Below, one piece after another: positions 24,715 through 32,569 of a stretch of 64,000 nt of DNA. The stretch is taken from assembly GCA_963789495.1 (NCBI GenBank), contig CAWBLP010000010.1, positions 682,001 to 746,000 of the forward strand, in the 5' to 3' direction. Under the pieces are notes generated by a model that saw only the letters and a program-made list of their open reading frames with translations, had not been told where the DNA came from and ran no database searches. Source of the DNA: CAWBLP01 sp963789495. Its GTDB lineage: Bacteria; Pseudomonadota; Alphaproteobacteria; Acetobacterales; Acetobacteraceae. The translations under genes and the position numbers were made by a program. Positions within the stretch are counted from its first letter, which is position 1; each line of letters opens with the position of its first letter.

Positions 24715-25135
24715 ATCCTGACCCGCGGCTTGGGCGGCGGGCCGGGCCGGGTCGTGTAGTGCCGGGTCGTGTAGTACAGGGTGGCCTGGTATTTCGTCAG
24801 TTTCCACAGCGGGCTCCTCTTCACCCATTTGCTGCTGGTGGCGGGATCCAGCTTCATCCCAGCACCTGACTCCGCATCACCATCATTCTTGGTGAAGCCG
24901 AACTTCAGATAGGCGCCGGACGACTTCTTGTCATGGGAGTGGAGTTCCAGCCTGCCGCCCTGGCCCGTGACTCGGAATGGTTCGCGGCCCCTTCGATCAG
25001 CACCCCGCCGGCATTCTACACGCCCGGATGGGTGGCGATGTCGGCGATGCAGGGCGGGTCGCTATCGATGATGCACATGATCCCCACGGCATGGCCGACC
25101 AGTAAATCAATTACCTCCCACGCCGGCAGGTCACG
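24711..25135 (-). pseudogene. Probable decayed gene between coaBC and the GNAT gene
   Basis: The minus strand shows protein-like sequence in two frames. After coaBC it reads DLPAWEVIDLLVGHAVGIMC and IIDSDPPCIADIATHPGV, then a TAG (25018-25016), then NAGGVLIEGAANHSE. Around 24970-24985 the good frame shifts and continues as LELHSHDKKSSGAYLKFGF, TKNDGDAESGAGMKLDPATS and KWVKRSPLWKLTKYQATLYY. It ends in a TGA that overlaps the GNAT start as ATGA. This is consistent with a once-functional coupled gene broken by a nonsense and a frameshift. I recognise no family. It could also be coincidental open frame. Confidence 0.4.
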
Positions 25136-26348
25136 GCGAGGAGTCTGACAACGTCATCGCGATGCGGTCCGCCAAGCGTTTTGCCACATTCTCCTTCGGC
25201 AGCCGAGGCCAGTCCTCGATGCCAGCGGCGGTGACCAGATGCACGGCATTCTCCGCGCCACCCATGATGCCGGTCGCCGGCGAGACGTCATTGGCGACGA
25301 TCCAGTCGGCGTTCTTGCGGGCGCGCTTGGCCTGCGCGTTGGCCAGCAGGTCGTCGGTTTCCGCGGCGAAGCCGATCACCAGGCGCGGGCGGCGCGGTCC
25401 CGGCTGTGCGATGCTGGCCAGGATGTCGGGATTCGGCACCAGCTCCAGCGCGGGTGGCGCCGCTCCCGGTTGCTTCTTGATCTTGCCGCCGGATGCGGAG
25501 GCGACCCGCCAATCCGCCACCGCGGCGGCGAACACCGCGACATCCGCCGGCAGCGCGGACTGGCATTCGTCCAGCATCTCCTGCGCGCTCTCCACATGGC
25601 GCAGCGTCACGCCTTGCGGGTCCGGCATGGTCACCGGCCCGCTCACCAGGGTAACGCGTGCCCCCAGCGCCGCCAGGGCAGCCGCGATGGCGTGGCCCTG
25701 TCGGCCGCTGGAGCGATTGGCGATGTAGCGCACCGGATCGATCGGCTCGTGCGTCGGACCGCTGGTGACCAGCGCGTGCATGCCGGCGAGGGGCCTGCGC
25801 GGGTTCAGCAGCGCCTCGATCGCCGCCAGGATCGCCGGCGGTTCCGCCAGCCGGCCGGGGCCGAACTCATTGCAGGCCATCGCGCCTTCGTCGGGACCGA
25901 CCACCGCGATGCCGCGCGAGGCCAGCAACGCCATGTTGGCCTGGGTCGCCGCATGCAGCCACATCCGCACATTCATCGCCGGCGCCACCAGCACCGGCTT
26001 GTCGGTGGCCAGCAGCAGCGTGGAGGCCAGGTCGCTCGCCAGGCCCGCCGCCATCTTCGCCAGGATATCGGCCGACGCCGGCGCCACCACCACCAGGTCG
26101 GCGCTGCGCGACAGCTGGATATGGCCCATCTCGCTTTCGTCGGTCAGCGAGAACAGCTCGGTGTAGACCTTCGACTCGCTCAGCGCCTGCAGCGACAGCG
26201 GGGTGATGAACTGCGCGCCGTTCTGCGTCAGCACGCAGGTCACGCCGCAGCCGCGCCCGCGCAGCAGGCGGATCAGTTCCAGCGCCTTATAGGCGGCGAT
26301 GCCGCCGGACACGATCAGCAGTACGCGCCTGCCGGACAATCCGCTCAC
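25131..26348 (-). CDS. coaBC: Bifunctional phosphopantothenoylcysteine decarboxylase / phosphopantothenate-cysteine ligase
   Basis: Two consecutive steps of coenzyme A synthesis in one protein. The CoaC flavoprotein half has LLIVSGGIAAYKALELIRLL, a histidine in GHIQLSRSADLVVVAPASAD, and the PAMNVRMW substrate clamp. The CoaB half begins near MHALVTSGPTHEPIDPVRYI and includes ANRSSGRQGHAIA and IKKQPGAAP. I chose GTG 26348, whose GTGA overlaps the ubiE stop; a GTG at 26357 is also possible. In many alphaproteobacteria ubiB sits between ubiE and coaBC; here the two are directly coupled. Confidence 0.93.
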   Translation of the reverse strand: MSGLSGRRVLLIVSGGIAAYKALELIRLLRGRGCGVTCVLTQNGAQFITPLSLQALSESKVYTELFSLTDESEMGHIQLSRSADLVVVAPASADILAKMAAGLASDLASTLLLATDKPVLVAPAMNVRMWLHAATQANMALLASRGIAVVGPDEGAMACNEFGPGRLAEPPAILAAIEALLNPRRPLAGMHALVTSGPTHEPIDPVRYIANRSSGRQGHAIAAALAALGARVTLVSGPVTMPDPQGVTLRHVESAQEMLDECQSALPADVAVFAAAVADWRVASASGGKIKKQPGAAPPALELVPNPDILASIAQPGPRRPRLVIGFAAETDDLLANAQAKRARKNADWIVANDVSPATGIMGGAENAVHLVTAAGIEDWPRLPKENVAKRLADRIAMTLSDSSP

Positions 26349-27193
26349 AGCCGCCACCCGCTATGGATCGCGGCGATGCCGCCCGACAGGTTGCGCACGT
26401 CCACGCGGGCGAAGCCGGCTTGTCGCATCATCGCTGCGAGCTGCTCCTGATCGGGGAAGGTGCGGATGCTTTCCGCCAGATACCGGTAGCTCGCCTCGTC
26501 CTGGGCGATGCGGCGGCCGAGCCGGGGGAGGACCTGGAACGACCAGGTGTCGTAGAGCGGGGTCAGCACGGCGACCTGCACGCGGGAAAATTCCAGGCAG
26601 AAGAAGCGGCCGCCCGGCTTCAGCACGCGCCGCGCCTCGGCCAGCACCGCCGGCTTGTCGGTGCAGTTGCGCAGGCCGAAGGCGATCGAGACGCGATCGG
26701 CCACGCGATCCGGCAGCGGCAGGCGTTCGGCGTCCGCGACCAGCAGCGAGACGTCACCGGCGAAGCCGCGTTGCAGGCTGCGATCGCGCGCCACGGACAG
26801 CATGGCGGCGTTGATGTCGGACAGCAGCACCGGCCCGCCGCCGTGGCGCAGCCAGCCGAAGCTGATATCGCCGGTGCCGCCCGCGAGGTCGAGCAGCCGG
26901 TGCTGCGGCCTGGGATCGAGCGCCGTGATGAACACGCGCTTCCAGGCGCGATGCACGCCCAGCGACATCAGGTCGTTCATCAGGTCGTAGCGCGGCGCGA
27001 CGCTGTCGAACACCGCCCGCACCAGGCCGGATTTTTCGGCCCGATCGACCCGGCGGAAGCCGAAATCGGTGGTGGACTCGGACGCGGGCTCGCTGGTCAT
27101 GGCTGCATCCATCGGTTCGGCAACGCTCACGGCATCCGGGCCGGCCCGGCCGCGGCACGGGCCACTGGCAGGGTGAACAGGATTGTCGCTCAT
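26345..27193 (-). CDS. ubiE: Ubiquinone/menaquinone biosynthesis C-methyltransferase
   Basis: A SAM-dependent methyltransferase adding the C-methyl group of ubiquinone and menaquinone precursors. Motif I is LLDLAGGTGDISF; other signatures are VFDSVAPRYDLMNDLMSLGV and SIAFGLRNCTDKPAVLAEAR, then LKPGGRFFCLEFSRV. From ATG 27193 it is 282 residues with a 60-residue unconserved N-terminus; ATG 27112 or 27100 may be the true start, which would also leave more room for a promoter against the divergent mutM at 27223. It is translationally coupled to coaBC. Confidence 0.92.
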   Translation of the reverse strand: MSDNPVHPASGPCRGRAGPDAVSVAEPMDAAMTSEPASESTTDFGFRRVDRAEKSGLVRAVFDSVAPRYDLMNDLMSLGVHRAWKRVFITALDPRPQHRLLDLAGGTGDISFGWLRHGGGPVLLSDINAAMLSVARDRSLQRGFAGDVSLLVADAERLPLPDRVADRVSIAFGLRNCTDKPAVLAEARRVLKPGGRFFCLEFSRVQVAVLTPLYDTWSFQVLPRLGRRIAQDEASYRYLAESIRTFPDQEQLAAMMRQAGFARVDVRNLSGGIAAIHSGWRL

Positions 27194-27222
27194 GCCGCGC
27201 CTGTATAGCCTGCGATCCACTC

Positions 27223-28062
27223 ATGCCGGAACTCCCCGAGGTCGAAACGGTGATGCGTGGCCTGCAGGCTCGCCTGGAGGGGCGGCGGATCGTGTCCGCT
27301 GTCGTCAACCGGGCGGACCTGCGCTGGACGCTGCCGGTGAACCTGGCGCAGCGCCTGACCGGCGCGCAGGTGAGCGGGTTCCGCCGCCGCGGCAAATACA
27401 TCCTGATGCGGCTCGCGGGCGGCCATAGCGTGTTGCTCCATCTCGGCATGTCCGGCCGCATGGTGATCACCGCGGCGCGTCCGAACAGCGAGACGCTGCA
27501 CGAGCACCTGGTGATGGAAACCGATGATGGTTGGCGGGTCGGCTTCGTTGATCCGCGCCGGTTCGGGTCGGTCGACCTCGTGGCGACGGCGCAGGAGGAC
27601 AAACACAAACTGTTGGCAGAGCTGGGGCCGGAGCCGCTGGAGCCGCCGTTCACGCCGGCCCGACTGTCCGCCGCGCTGGCGGGGAAGCGCACCTCGATCA
27701 AAGCCGCCCTGCTGGACCAGAAGATCGTAGCCGGGCTCGGCAATATCTACGTGTCTGAGGCGCTATTCCGCGCCCGCCTGTCGCCGCAGCGGTCCGCCCA
27801 TACCATCCCCGGCATCCGCGCCGTGCGGTTGGTTCCTGCCATCCAGGATACGCTGCGGGAGGCAATCGCCGCGGGCGGGTCCTCGTTGCGGGATTATGTG
27901 CAGCCGGATGGGGAGCTGGGGTATTTCCAGCATGCCTGGAAAGTATATGGACGTGAGGGCGAGCCCTGCGAACGCTGCCCTGGCCGACCCGCCTGCACCG
28001 GGATCCGGCGGATCACCCAGTCGGCCCGCAGCACCTTCTATTGCCCGCGCACGCAGCGCTAG
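27223..28062 (+). CDS. mutM: Formamidopyrimidine-DNA glycosylase
   Basis: A 279-residue DNA repair enzyme removing 8-oxoguanine and formamidopyrimidines. The catalytic N-terminus is MPELPEVETVMRGL (Pro2 nucleophile, Glu3), with Lys58 in RRRGKYIL. The helix-two-turn-helix is at LLDQKIVAGLGNIYVSEALF. The C-terminal zinc finger is unusual: ligands would be C249, C252, C258 and C274, while the usual last cysteine is Thr277 (STFYCPRTQR). Only 29 bases separate its start from the ubiE start assigned here. Confidence 0.93.
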   Translation: MPELPEVETVMRGLQARLEGRRIVSAVVNRADLRWTLPVNLAQRLTGAQVSGFRRRGKYILMRLAGGHSVLLHLGMSGRMVITAARPNSETLHEHLVMETDDGWRVGFVDPRRFGSVDLVATAQEDKHKLLAELGPEPLEPPFTPARLSAALAGKRTSIKAALLDQKIVAGLGNIYVSEALFRARLSPQRSAHTIPGIRAVRLVPAIQDTLREAIAAGGSSLRDYVQPDGELGYFQHAWKVYGREGEPCERCPGRPACTGIRRITQSARSTFYCPRTQR

Positions 28063-28094
28063 CTAAGCAGGCGGCGTCGGCCCGTCTCAGGCTT

Positions 28095-28388
28095 GCGGTC
28101 GCTGTAGTGGGAGACGGCAAGTGTCGGGGGCGTTGCCCCCGAACCCCCATCGAGGGGCGCTGCCCCTCGAGACCCCGCCAAGGGCGCGGCCCTTGGAACC
28201 GAATCTGTTTGGGGTGCGGAGGGGGCGTTTCAGGCGGTCACCAAGGTCCGAGACCGCCGCGCCCCCTCCCCACCCCAAACCGAATCCGATTGCAAAGGCT
28301 GTGCCTTTGCTGGGGGTTCCGGGGGCAACGCCCCGGATGGGGTTCGGGGCAAAGCCCCGGCACCTGCTGCTCCCACCACGGCGCTCGC
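28095..28388 (+). repeat. Dispersed multi-hairpin palindromic element, copy C
   Basis: A complete copy with terminal inverted repeats (TAGTGGGAGACGGCAAGTG on the left; CTGCTCCCACCACG on the right). The left arm has GGGGGCGTTGCCCCC, GAGGGGCGCTGCCCCTC and CCAAGGGCGCGGCCCTTGG. The core stem is GGGGTGCGGAGGGGGCG against GCCCCCTCCCCACCCC. The right arm has GCAAAGGCTGTGCCTTTGC and GGGGCAACGCCCC. It spans almost the entire gap between mutM and the enoyl-CoA hydratase gene, which read in the same direction. Confidence 0.88.
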
Positions 28389-28426
28389 AACCCTGGAACA
28401 GGCGGCGCGCAATGGGAGCACCATCG

Positions 28427-29206
28427 ATGGCCGAGTATGAAAACATCCTCGTCGAGACTCATGGCCGGGTCGGCCTGATCCGACTGAACCGCCCCAAGGC
28501 ACTCAACGCGCTGTGCGATGCGTTGATGACCGAGTTGGGCACCCAGTTGCTGGCCTTCGACGCCGATCCCGGCATTGGCGCGATCGTGCTGACCGGCAAC
28601 GAGAAAGCGTTCGCCGCCGGCGCCGATATCAAGGAGATGCGGTCCCGCACCCATCCGCAGGCGCTGCGGGAGGACTTCATCGGCGCGCGCTGGGAGACGG
28701 TGTTGCAGGTGAAGAAGCCGGTGATCGCGGCGGTGGCCGGGTTCGCGCTGGGCGGCGGCTGCGAGCTCGCCATGATGTGCGACTTCATCCTGGCCGCCGA
28801 TACCGCCAAATTCGGCCAGCCGGAGATCAATCTGGGCGTACTGCCTGGTGCCGGCGGCACGCAGCGGCTGACCCGCGCAGCGGGAAAATCCAAGGCGATG
28901 GACATGATCCTGACCGCCCGGATGATGGATGCGGCGGAGGCGGAGCGTGCCAATCTGGTGTCACGCGTGTTTCCCGCCGACCAATTGCTGCCCGAGGCGC
29001 TGAAGATCGCCGACCGCATTGCCAATCAGTCGCCGGTGGCCGTGCAACTGGCCAAGCAGGCGGTCAACCGAGCGTTCGAAACCACGCTGGTGGAGGGCGT
29101 GCGCTACGAGCGTGCGGTTTTTCTGGCCCTGTTCGGCACGCCGGACCAGCAGGAAGGCATGGCTGCCTTCGTGGAAAAGCGCAAACCCGATTTCCGGTTG
29201 TCCTAG
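28427..29206 (+). CDS. Enoyl-CoA hydratase/isomerase
   Basis: A 259-residue crotonase-family enzyme, hydrating trans-2-enoyl-CoA in fatty-acid or amino-acid breakdown. The oxyanion hole segment is EKAFAAGADIKEM, and the second GGGCELAMMCD carries the first catalytic glutamate. The second glutamate is in FGQPEINLGVLPGAGGTQRL. Both catalytic glutamates of classic hydratase are present. ATG 28427 starts MAEYENILVETHGRVG; the repeat immediately upstream yields an arbitrary N-terminal extension that I discard. The exact chain-length preference is not determinable. Confidence 0.92.
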   Translation: MAEYENILVETHGRVGLIRLNRPKALNALCDALMTELGTQLLAFDADPGIGAIVLTGNEKAFAAGADIKEMRSRTHPQALREDFIGARWETVLQVKKPVIAAVAGFALGGGCELAMMCDFILAADTAKFGQPEINLGVLPGAGGTQRLTRAAGKSKAMDMILTARMMDAAEAERANLVSRVFPADQLLPEALKIADRIANQSPVAVQLAKQAVNRAFETTLVEGVRYERAVFLALFGTPDQQEGMAAFVEKRKPDFRLS

Positions 29207-29358
29207 ACGATCGGCAAGAAAGTCTACACCACTTGGTGAGTTAATGAAAAATTCCCGCTCCAGCAGCGCGGAAATGCTCAGGTATTGTGGCTGGAGGGGC
29301 CAAGCTGGCGTAGTGTGGTTCCGTTGGGGTACAAACTGAAGGATGACCGCGTTCCACC

Positions 29359-30555
29359 ATGCCCACTCGCTCGGCCAATGAGGGGCGCGGCAGACAGTCT
29401 CACGGCAGACAGTCTGCGGGTCGTTCACTGCCGCCTCGCCTGCTCCTGATCAGCGATCACCGCTGGAGGGAGGCGGTTTGCGCCGCCGCGACCGATATCG
29501 GCGGAGAAAGCGTCGCCGCCTGTGGGGCGCGAGACGCGATTATGCGACTGGCCGGTGCCGCCGAGCGTTACACGCATGTTCTGGTTCAACCGAGCTGCGC
29601 CGAGGGCTGGCTGCGTGAGCTGGTTGACCTGACCTCCCCGGCATGCAGTTCCTCGGCTGAACTGCTCCTGCTGGGCGAGTCCGAGACGGCGCCATCGCGG
29701 GTTGGGGTAATCCGTTCGGCGAGCCGACGTTCCGTGCGGGAGGCGCTCACTCCCTCTCCCGCCCCCTCCGCCCCGGGTGAGCCGAGGATGCAGTTGACCG
29801 AACTTCATGACGCCCTCGACGGCGCCATGATCGAGACGCGGTACCAACCGATCGTCCGGATCTCGGACCGGCAGCCCATCGGCTTGGAGGCACTTGCCCG
29901 GCTGAACCATCCCACCCACGGCACCCTGGCGCCGGATTACTTCGTGCCGCAGATCGAGGATGCCGGGCTGGCGGCGCAGTTGACCGATCTGGTGGCCTCC
30001 TGCGCCTTCGCCGACATGCAGGGACCGATCGGGGCGCTCGGCCTGTCGATCTCGCTGAATTTCTCGCTCGACGTTCTGCTGGTGCGGGAAGCACGGGCAC
30101 GGCTGGAGGTGCGGCGCCAGGAAGCCGGCATCGCACCGCGCCGGATCGCCATCGAACTGACCGAAAGCCGCCCGGTCGAGGATTTCGCCGCCCTGCATGA
30201 GGCGGTGGAGCAACTGCGCGCTGACGGCTATCGCATCGCAATCGACGATGTCGGCCCGGGCGTGCCACGGCTGCCGGAGCTGCTGGCGCTGCCGTTCACC
30301 AGCCTGAAGCTGGACAAGGATGTGGTGCAACGGTCGGACCAGCCGGAGATGCGGCGCTTCCTGGAGCCGGTGATGGCGGCGGCCAGGAAGTATCAAATGG
30401 GCGTCGTGGCCGAAGGCGTGGAGGACGTGGAGACCTGGAACCGCATGCGGGCGCTCGGCGCGCAGTTCGCCCAGGGCTTCCTGGCGGCGCGGCCGCTGCC
30501 TGCCACCGCGGTGCCGATCTGGTTCGAAGCCTGGTGCAACCAGCCGCCATTCTAG
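29359..30555 (+). CDS. EAL-domain protein with a degenerate loop 6
   Basis: A 398-residue cytoplasmic protein. Residues 1-130 are a receiver-like alpha/beta stretch (LLLISDHRWREAVCAAATDI and YTHVLVQPS) without clear phosphoacceptor acidic cluster. Residues 145-390 are an EAL domain: TRYQPIVRISDRQPIGLEAL, NFSLDVLL, ELTESRP, AIDDVGPGVPRLPELL, LKLDKDVV, VAEGVEDVE and AQGFLAARPL. EAL, the metal-binding Asn, Glu, Asp-Asp and the Lys are retained, but loop 6 reads DDVGPGVPRL instead of DDFGTGYSSL. It may be a cyclic-di-GMP phosphodiesterase with altered regulation or only a binding protein. Confidence 0.8.
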   Translation: MPTRSANEGRGRQSHGRQSAGRSLPPRLLLISDHRWREAVCAAATDIGGESVAACGARDAIMRLAGAAERYTHVLVQPSCAEGWLRELVDLTSPACSSSAELLLLGESETAPSRVGVIRSASRRSVREALTPSPAPSAPGEPRMQLTELHDALDGAMIETRYQPIVRISDRQPIGLEALARLNHPTHGTLAPDYFVPQIEDAGLAAQLTDLVASCAFADMQGPIGALGLSISLNFSLDVLLVREARARLEVRRQEAGIAPRRIAIELTESRPVEDFAALHEAVEQLRADGYRIAIDDVGPGVPRLPELLALPFTSLKLDKDVVQRSDQPEMRRFLEPVMAAARKYQMGVVAEGVEDVETWNRMRALGAQFAQGFLAARPLPATAVPIWFEAWCNQPPF

Positions 30556-30560
30556 CTGCG

Positions 30561-30620
30561 CCACGCATCCCACCCCAGGCGCGGGCCACCCCAGGCGCGG
30601 GCCACCCCAGGCGCGGGATG
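30561..30620. repeat. Three 16-bp tandem repeats inside a hairpin, between convergent genes
   Basis: CACCCCAGGCGCGGGC repeats three times from 30571 (the last copy shortened), flanked by CGCATCCC on the left and GGGATGCG on the right, which can pair. The block lies between the EAL gene and the Fe-alcohol dehydrogenase stop, so it may act as a shared transcription terminator, though no T-run follows. Confidence 0.6.
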
Positions 30621-30631
30621 CGCCGGCCAGC

Positions 30632-31819
30632 TCAGGCGTTGCGCGGCGCGCCGGTCCAGACCTCGCGATACAACGTCACGATCTCGGCCGCGTCCGGCAC
30701 CCGTGGATTGTTGTTCGGGCTACCCGACGCCAATGCCTGGTCAGCCATCAGTGCCATCTTGCCGTTCCAGGTCGCCTCATCGATCCCGTACTCCGCCGGC
30801 GTCGGCACGGCCAGGTCGCGGTTCAACGTTTCCAGGCCGGTGATCAGCTTGGCGGCTGCGACCGCATCGGTGTCGGTGAGGGCGGCGAAGCCGATCCGAC
30901 GGGAGGCTTCCGCGTAGCGCGCCTCCGCGCCGGGCACCGAGTAGCGGGTGATCGCCGGCAGCAGCATGGCGTTGGACAGGCCGTGTGGCACGTGGAAATG
31001 CGCGCCAATCGGCCGCGACATGCCGTGTACCAGCGCCACTGAGCTGTTGGAGAAGGCAAGACCGGCCTGGGTGGCGCCCAGCATCATGGCCTCACGCGCG
31101 ATGGCGTTGCGTGGTTCGGCATAGGCGGTGCGGATGTGCTTGCCGATCAGCTCCATTGCCGCCAGTGCGAGCGCGTCCGAGAAGGGATTGGCGCGCTTGG
31201 AGACATAAGCCTCCAGCGCATGGGTCAGGCTGTCCACGCCGGTATCGGCGGTGGTGCGCGGCGGCACCGACCAGGTGAGCTCGTAATCGACGATCGCGGC
31301 GAGTGGCAGCGCACCCAGGCCGGCGATCAGCATCTTCTCGTCGCGCTCGGTGTCGGTGATGACGGTGAACCGCGTGCATTCGCTGCCAGTGCCGGCGGTG
31401 GTGGGGATGGCGATGATCGGCAGCGCGCCCTTGTCGGCCGCGAACGGCGCCTTGTAGTCGCGCATCTTGCCGCCGCCCGCCGCGAGGATCGCAATCGCCT
31501 TCGCGGTATCGATCGGCGAGCCGCCGCCGAAGCCGATCAGGCAGTCGAACGTGCCTTTGGCCAGTTCGGCGACGCCGGCTTCGATCACCGTATCGGTGGG
31601 GTCGGACACCGTATCGGAGAACACCGTGGCCGGTATGCCCGCGGCGGCCAGCGGCTCGAGGCAGTGCTGCACATGGCCCGACGAGACCATGAACGGATCG
31701 GTGACCACCATGGGGCGCGACAGGCCGAACTTCCCCAGCATGTCGGCGAGCTGGCGCACGGCGCCACCGGCAACCAGCAGCAGGCGGGGGGCGGCGATGT
31801 TGGCATTCACCGTGGTCAT
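30632..31819 (-). CDS. Iron-containing alcohol dehydrogenase
   Basis: A 395-residue group III metal-dependent alcohol dehydrogenase. Visible are the NAD-binding GFGGGSPIDTAKAIAIL, the motif IPTTAGTGSECTRFTVITD, and the iron ligands in ALVHGMSRPIGAHFHVPHG and the preceding DTGVDSLTHALEAY. It should oxidise a primary alcohol or reduce an aldehyde in the cytoplasm. ATG 31819 has GGAGGA upstream; earlier in-frame sequence is not family-like. It is read away from the DUF2147 gene. Maleylacetate reductase is a related alternative, but the length and motifs favour the alcohol dehydrogenase group. Confidence 0.88.
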   Translation of the reverse strand: MTTVNANIAAPRLLLVAGGAVRQLADMLGKFGLSRPMVVTDPFMVSSGHVQHCLEPLAAAGIPATVFSDTVSDPTDTVIEAGVAELAKGTFDCLIGFGGGSPIDTAKAIAILAAGGGKMRDYKAPFAADKGALPIIAIPTTAGTGSECTRFTVITDTERDEKMLIAGLGALPLAAIVDYELTWSVPPRTTADTGVDSLTHALEAYVSKRANPFSDALALAAMELIGKHIRTAYAEPRNAIAREAMMLGATQAGLAFSNSSVALVHGMSRPIGAHFHVPHGLSNAMLLPAITRYSVPGAEARYAEASRRIGFAALTDTDAVAAAKLITGLETLNRDLAVPTPAEYGIDEATWNGKMALMADQALASGSPNNNPRVPDAAEIVTLYREVWTGAPRNA

Positions 31820-32003
31820 GGACTTGTCCTCCGGATGGCAGCGTGTCCGGCCCGGTTTAACCCGGAGCGGCGGCTGCGTCATGCGTGGCGCGGCACACCG
31901 ATTTCGGGTGGACGCGCCCGGGTGGGCCGCATCCGTGTCGTTCCGGGCGTCCCCGGATAGGAGTTGGGCCGCGCCACCAGTCCTGCGCCCATGGCGTTTC
32001 GGC

Positions 32004-32042
32004 ATGGTTCCCATGCAGCGTTGCCGGCTGGCATGGAACCAT
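32004..32042. promoter_or_regulatory. Hairpin/operator-like inverted repeat upstream of the DUF2147 gene
   Basis: ATGGTTCCCATGC (32004-32016) is nearly the reverse complement of GCATGGAACCAT (32031-32042), with a one-base bulge. It lies 46 bases before the DUF2147 start and could be an operator or leader hairpin. Confidence 0.35.
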
Positions 32043-32087
32043 CGGCAACCAATTTTGGCCGTGATTTGGCGAACCGAGAGAGACAGG

Positions 32088-32549
32088 ATGCCGACCCGAC
32101 TGCACCAATTCACCCTGACCTGCCTGGTTCTGGCAGTGGGCATCATGCTGACCGTGGCGCTGGCGCGAGCGGCCACAATGGACAATCCGGTCGGCACCTG
32201 GCTGACGGCGAACGGGCAGGGTGTGGTGGCGATCGAACCCTGTGGCGAGGCGGTCTGTGGCCGCATTGTCGGGATCGATCGTGCTCCGGGCGACCCGATG
32301 CCGACCGACATCAACGGGCGCCCGCAATGCGGGCTCACCATCATCACCAACGAAACGCCAGCGGGCGACGGCACCTGGTTCGGCCGTGTCACCGATCCGC
32401 GCGACGGGAGGAGTTATCGGGCCAAGCTGTGGCTGGATCAGGACGGGAACCTGCATCTGCGGGGCTTCCTCGGCATTCCGCTGCTTGGTGCGACGCAGGT
32501 GTGGCACCGCTTCACCGGTCGCCTCACCGCGGAATGTGCCCTGGCGTGA
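32088..32549 (+). CDS. Secreted DUF2147-domain protein
   Basis: A 153-residue exported protein. The N-terminus (FTLTCLVLAVGIMLTVALAR, then a cut after ARA) is a clear signal peptide. The mature part matches DUF2147: GTWLTANGQGVVAIEPCGE, CGRIVGIDRAPGDPM, and the terminal LHLRGFLGIPLLGATQVWHR. These are small periplasmic beta-barrel-like proteins of unknown function, common in alphaproteobacteria. ATG 32088 follows AGACAGG. The gene is read away from the Fe-alcohol dehydrogenase and ends 20 bases before the convergent oxyR stop. Confidence 0.85.
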   Translation: MPTRLHQFTLTCLVLAVGIMLTVALARAATMDNPVGTWLTANGQGVVAIEPCGEAVCGRIVGIDRAPGDPMPTDINGRPQCGLTIITNETPAGDGTWFGRVTDPRDGRSYRAKLWLDQDGNLHLRGFLGIPLLGATQVWHRFTGRLTAECALA

Positions 32550-32569
32550 GTGTTGCCGCTGCCGGCGCG

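Noticed and set aside
28121..28426. N-terminal extension of the enoyl-CoA hydratase
   Set aside because: It translates repeat element C; the crotonase fold begins at MAEYENILV.
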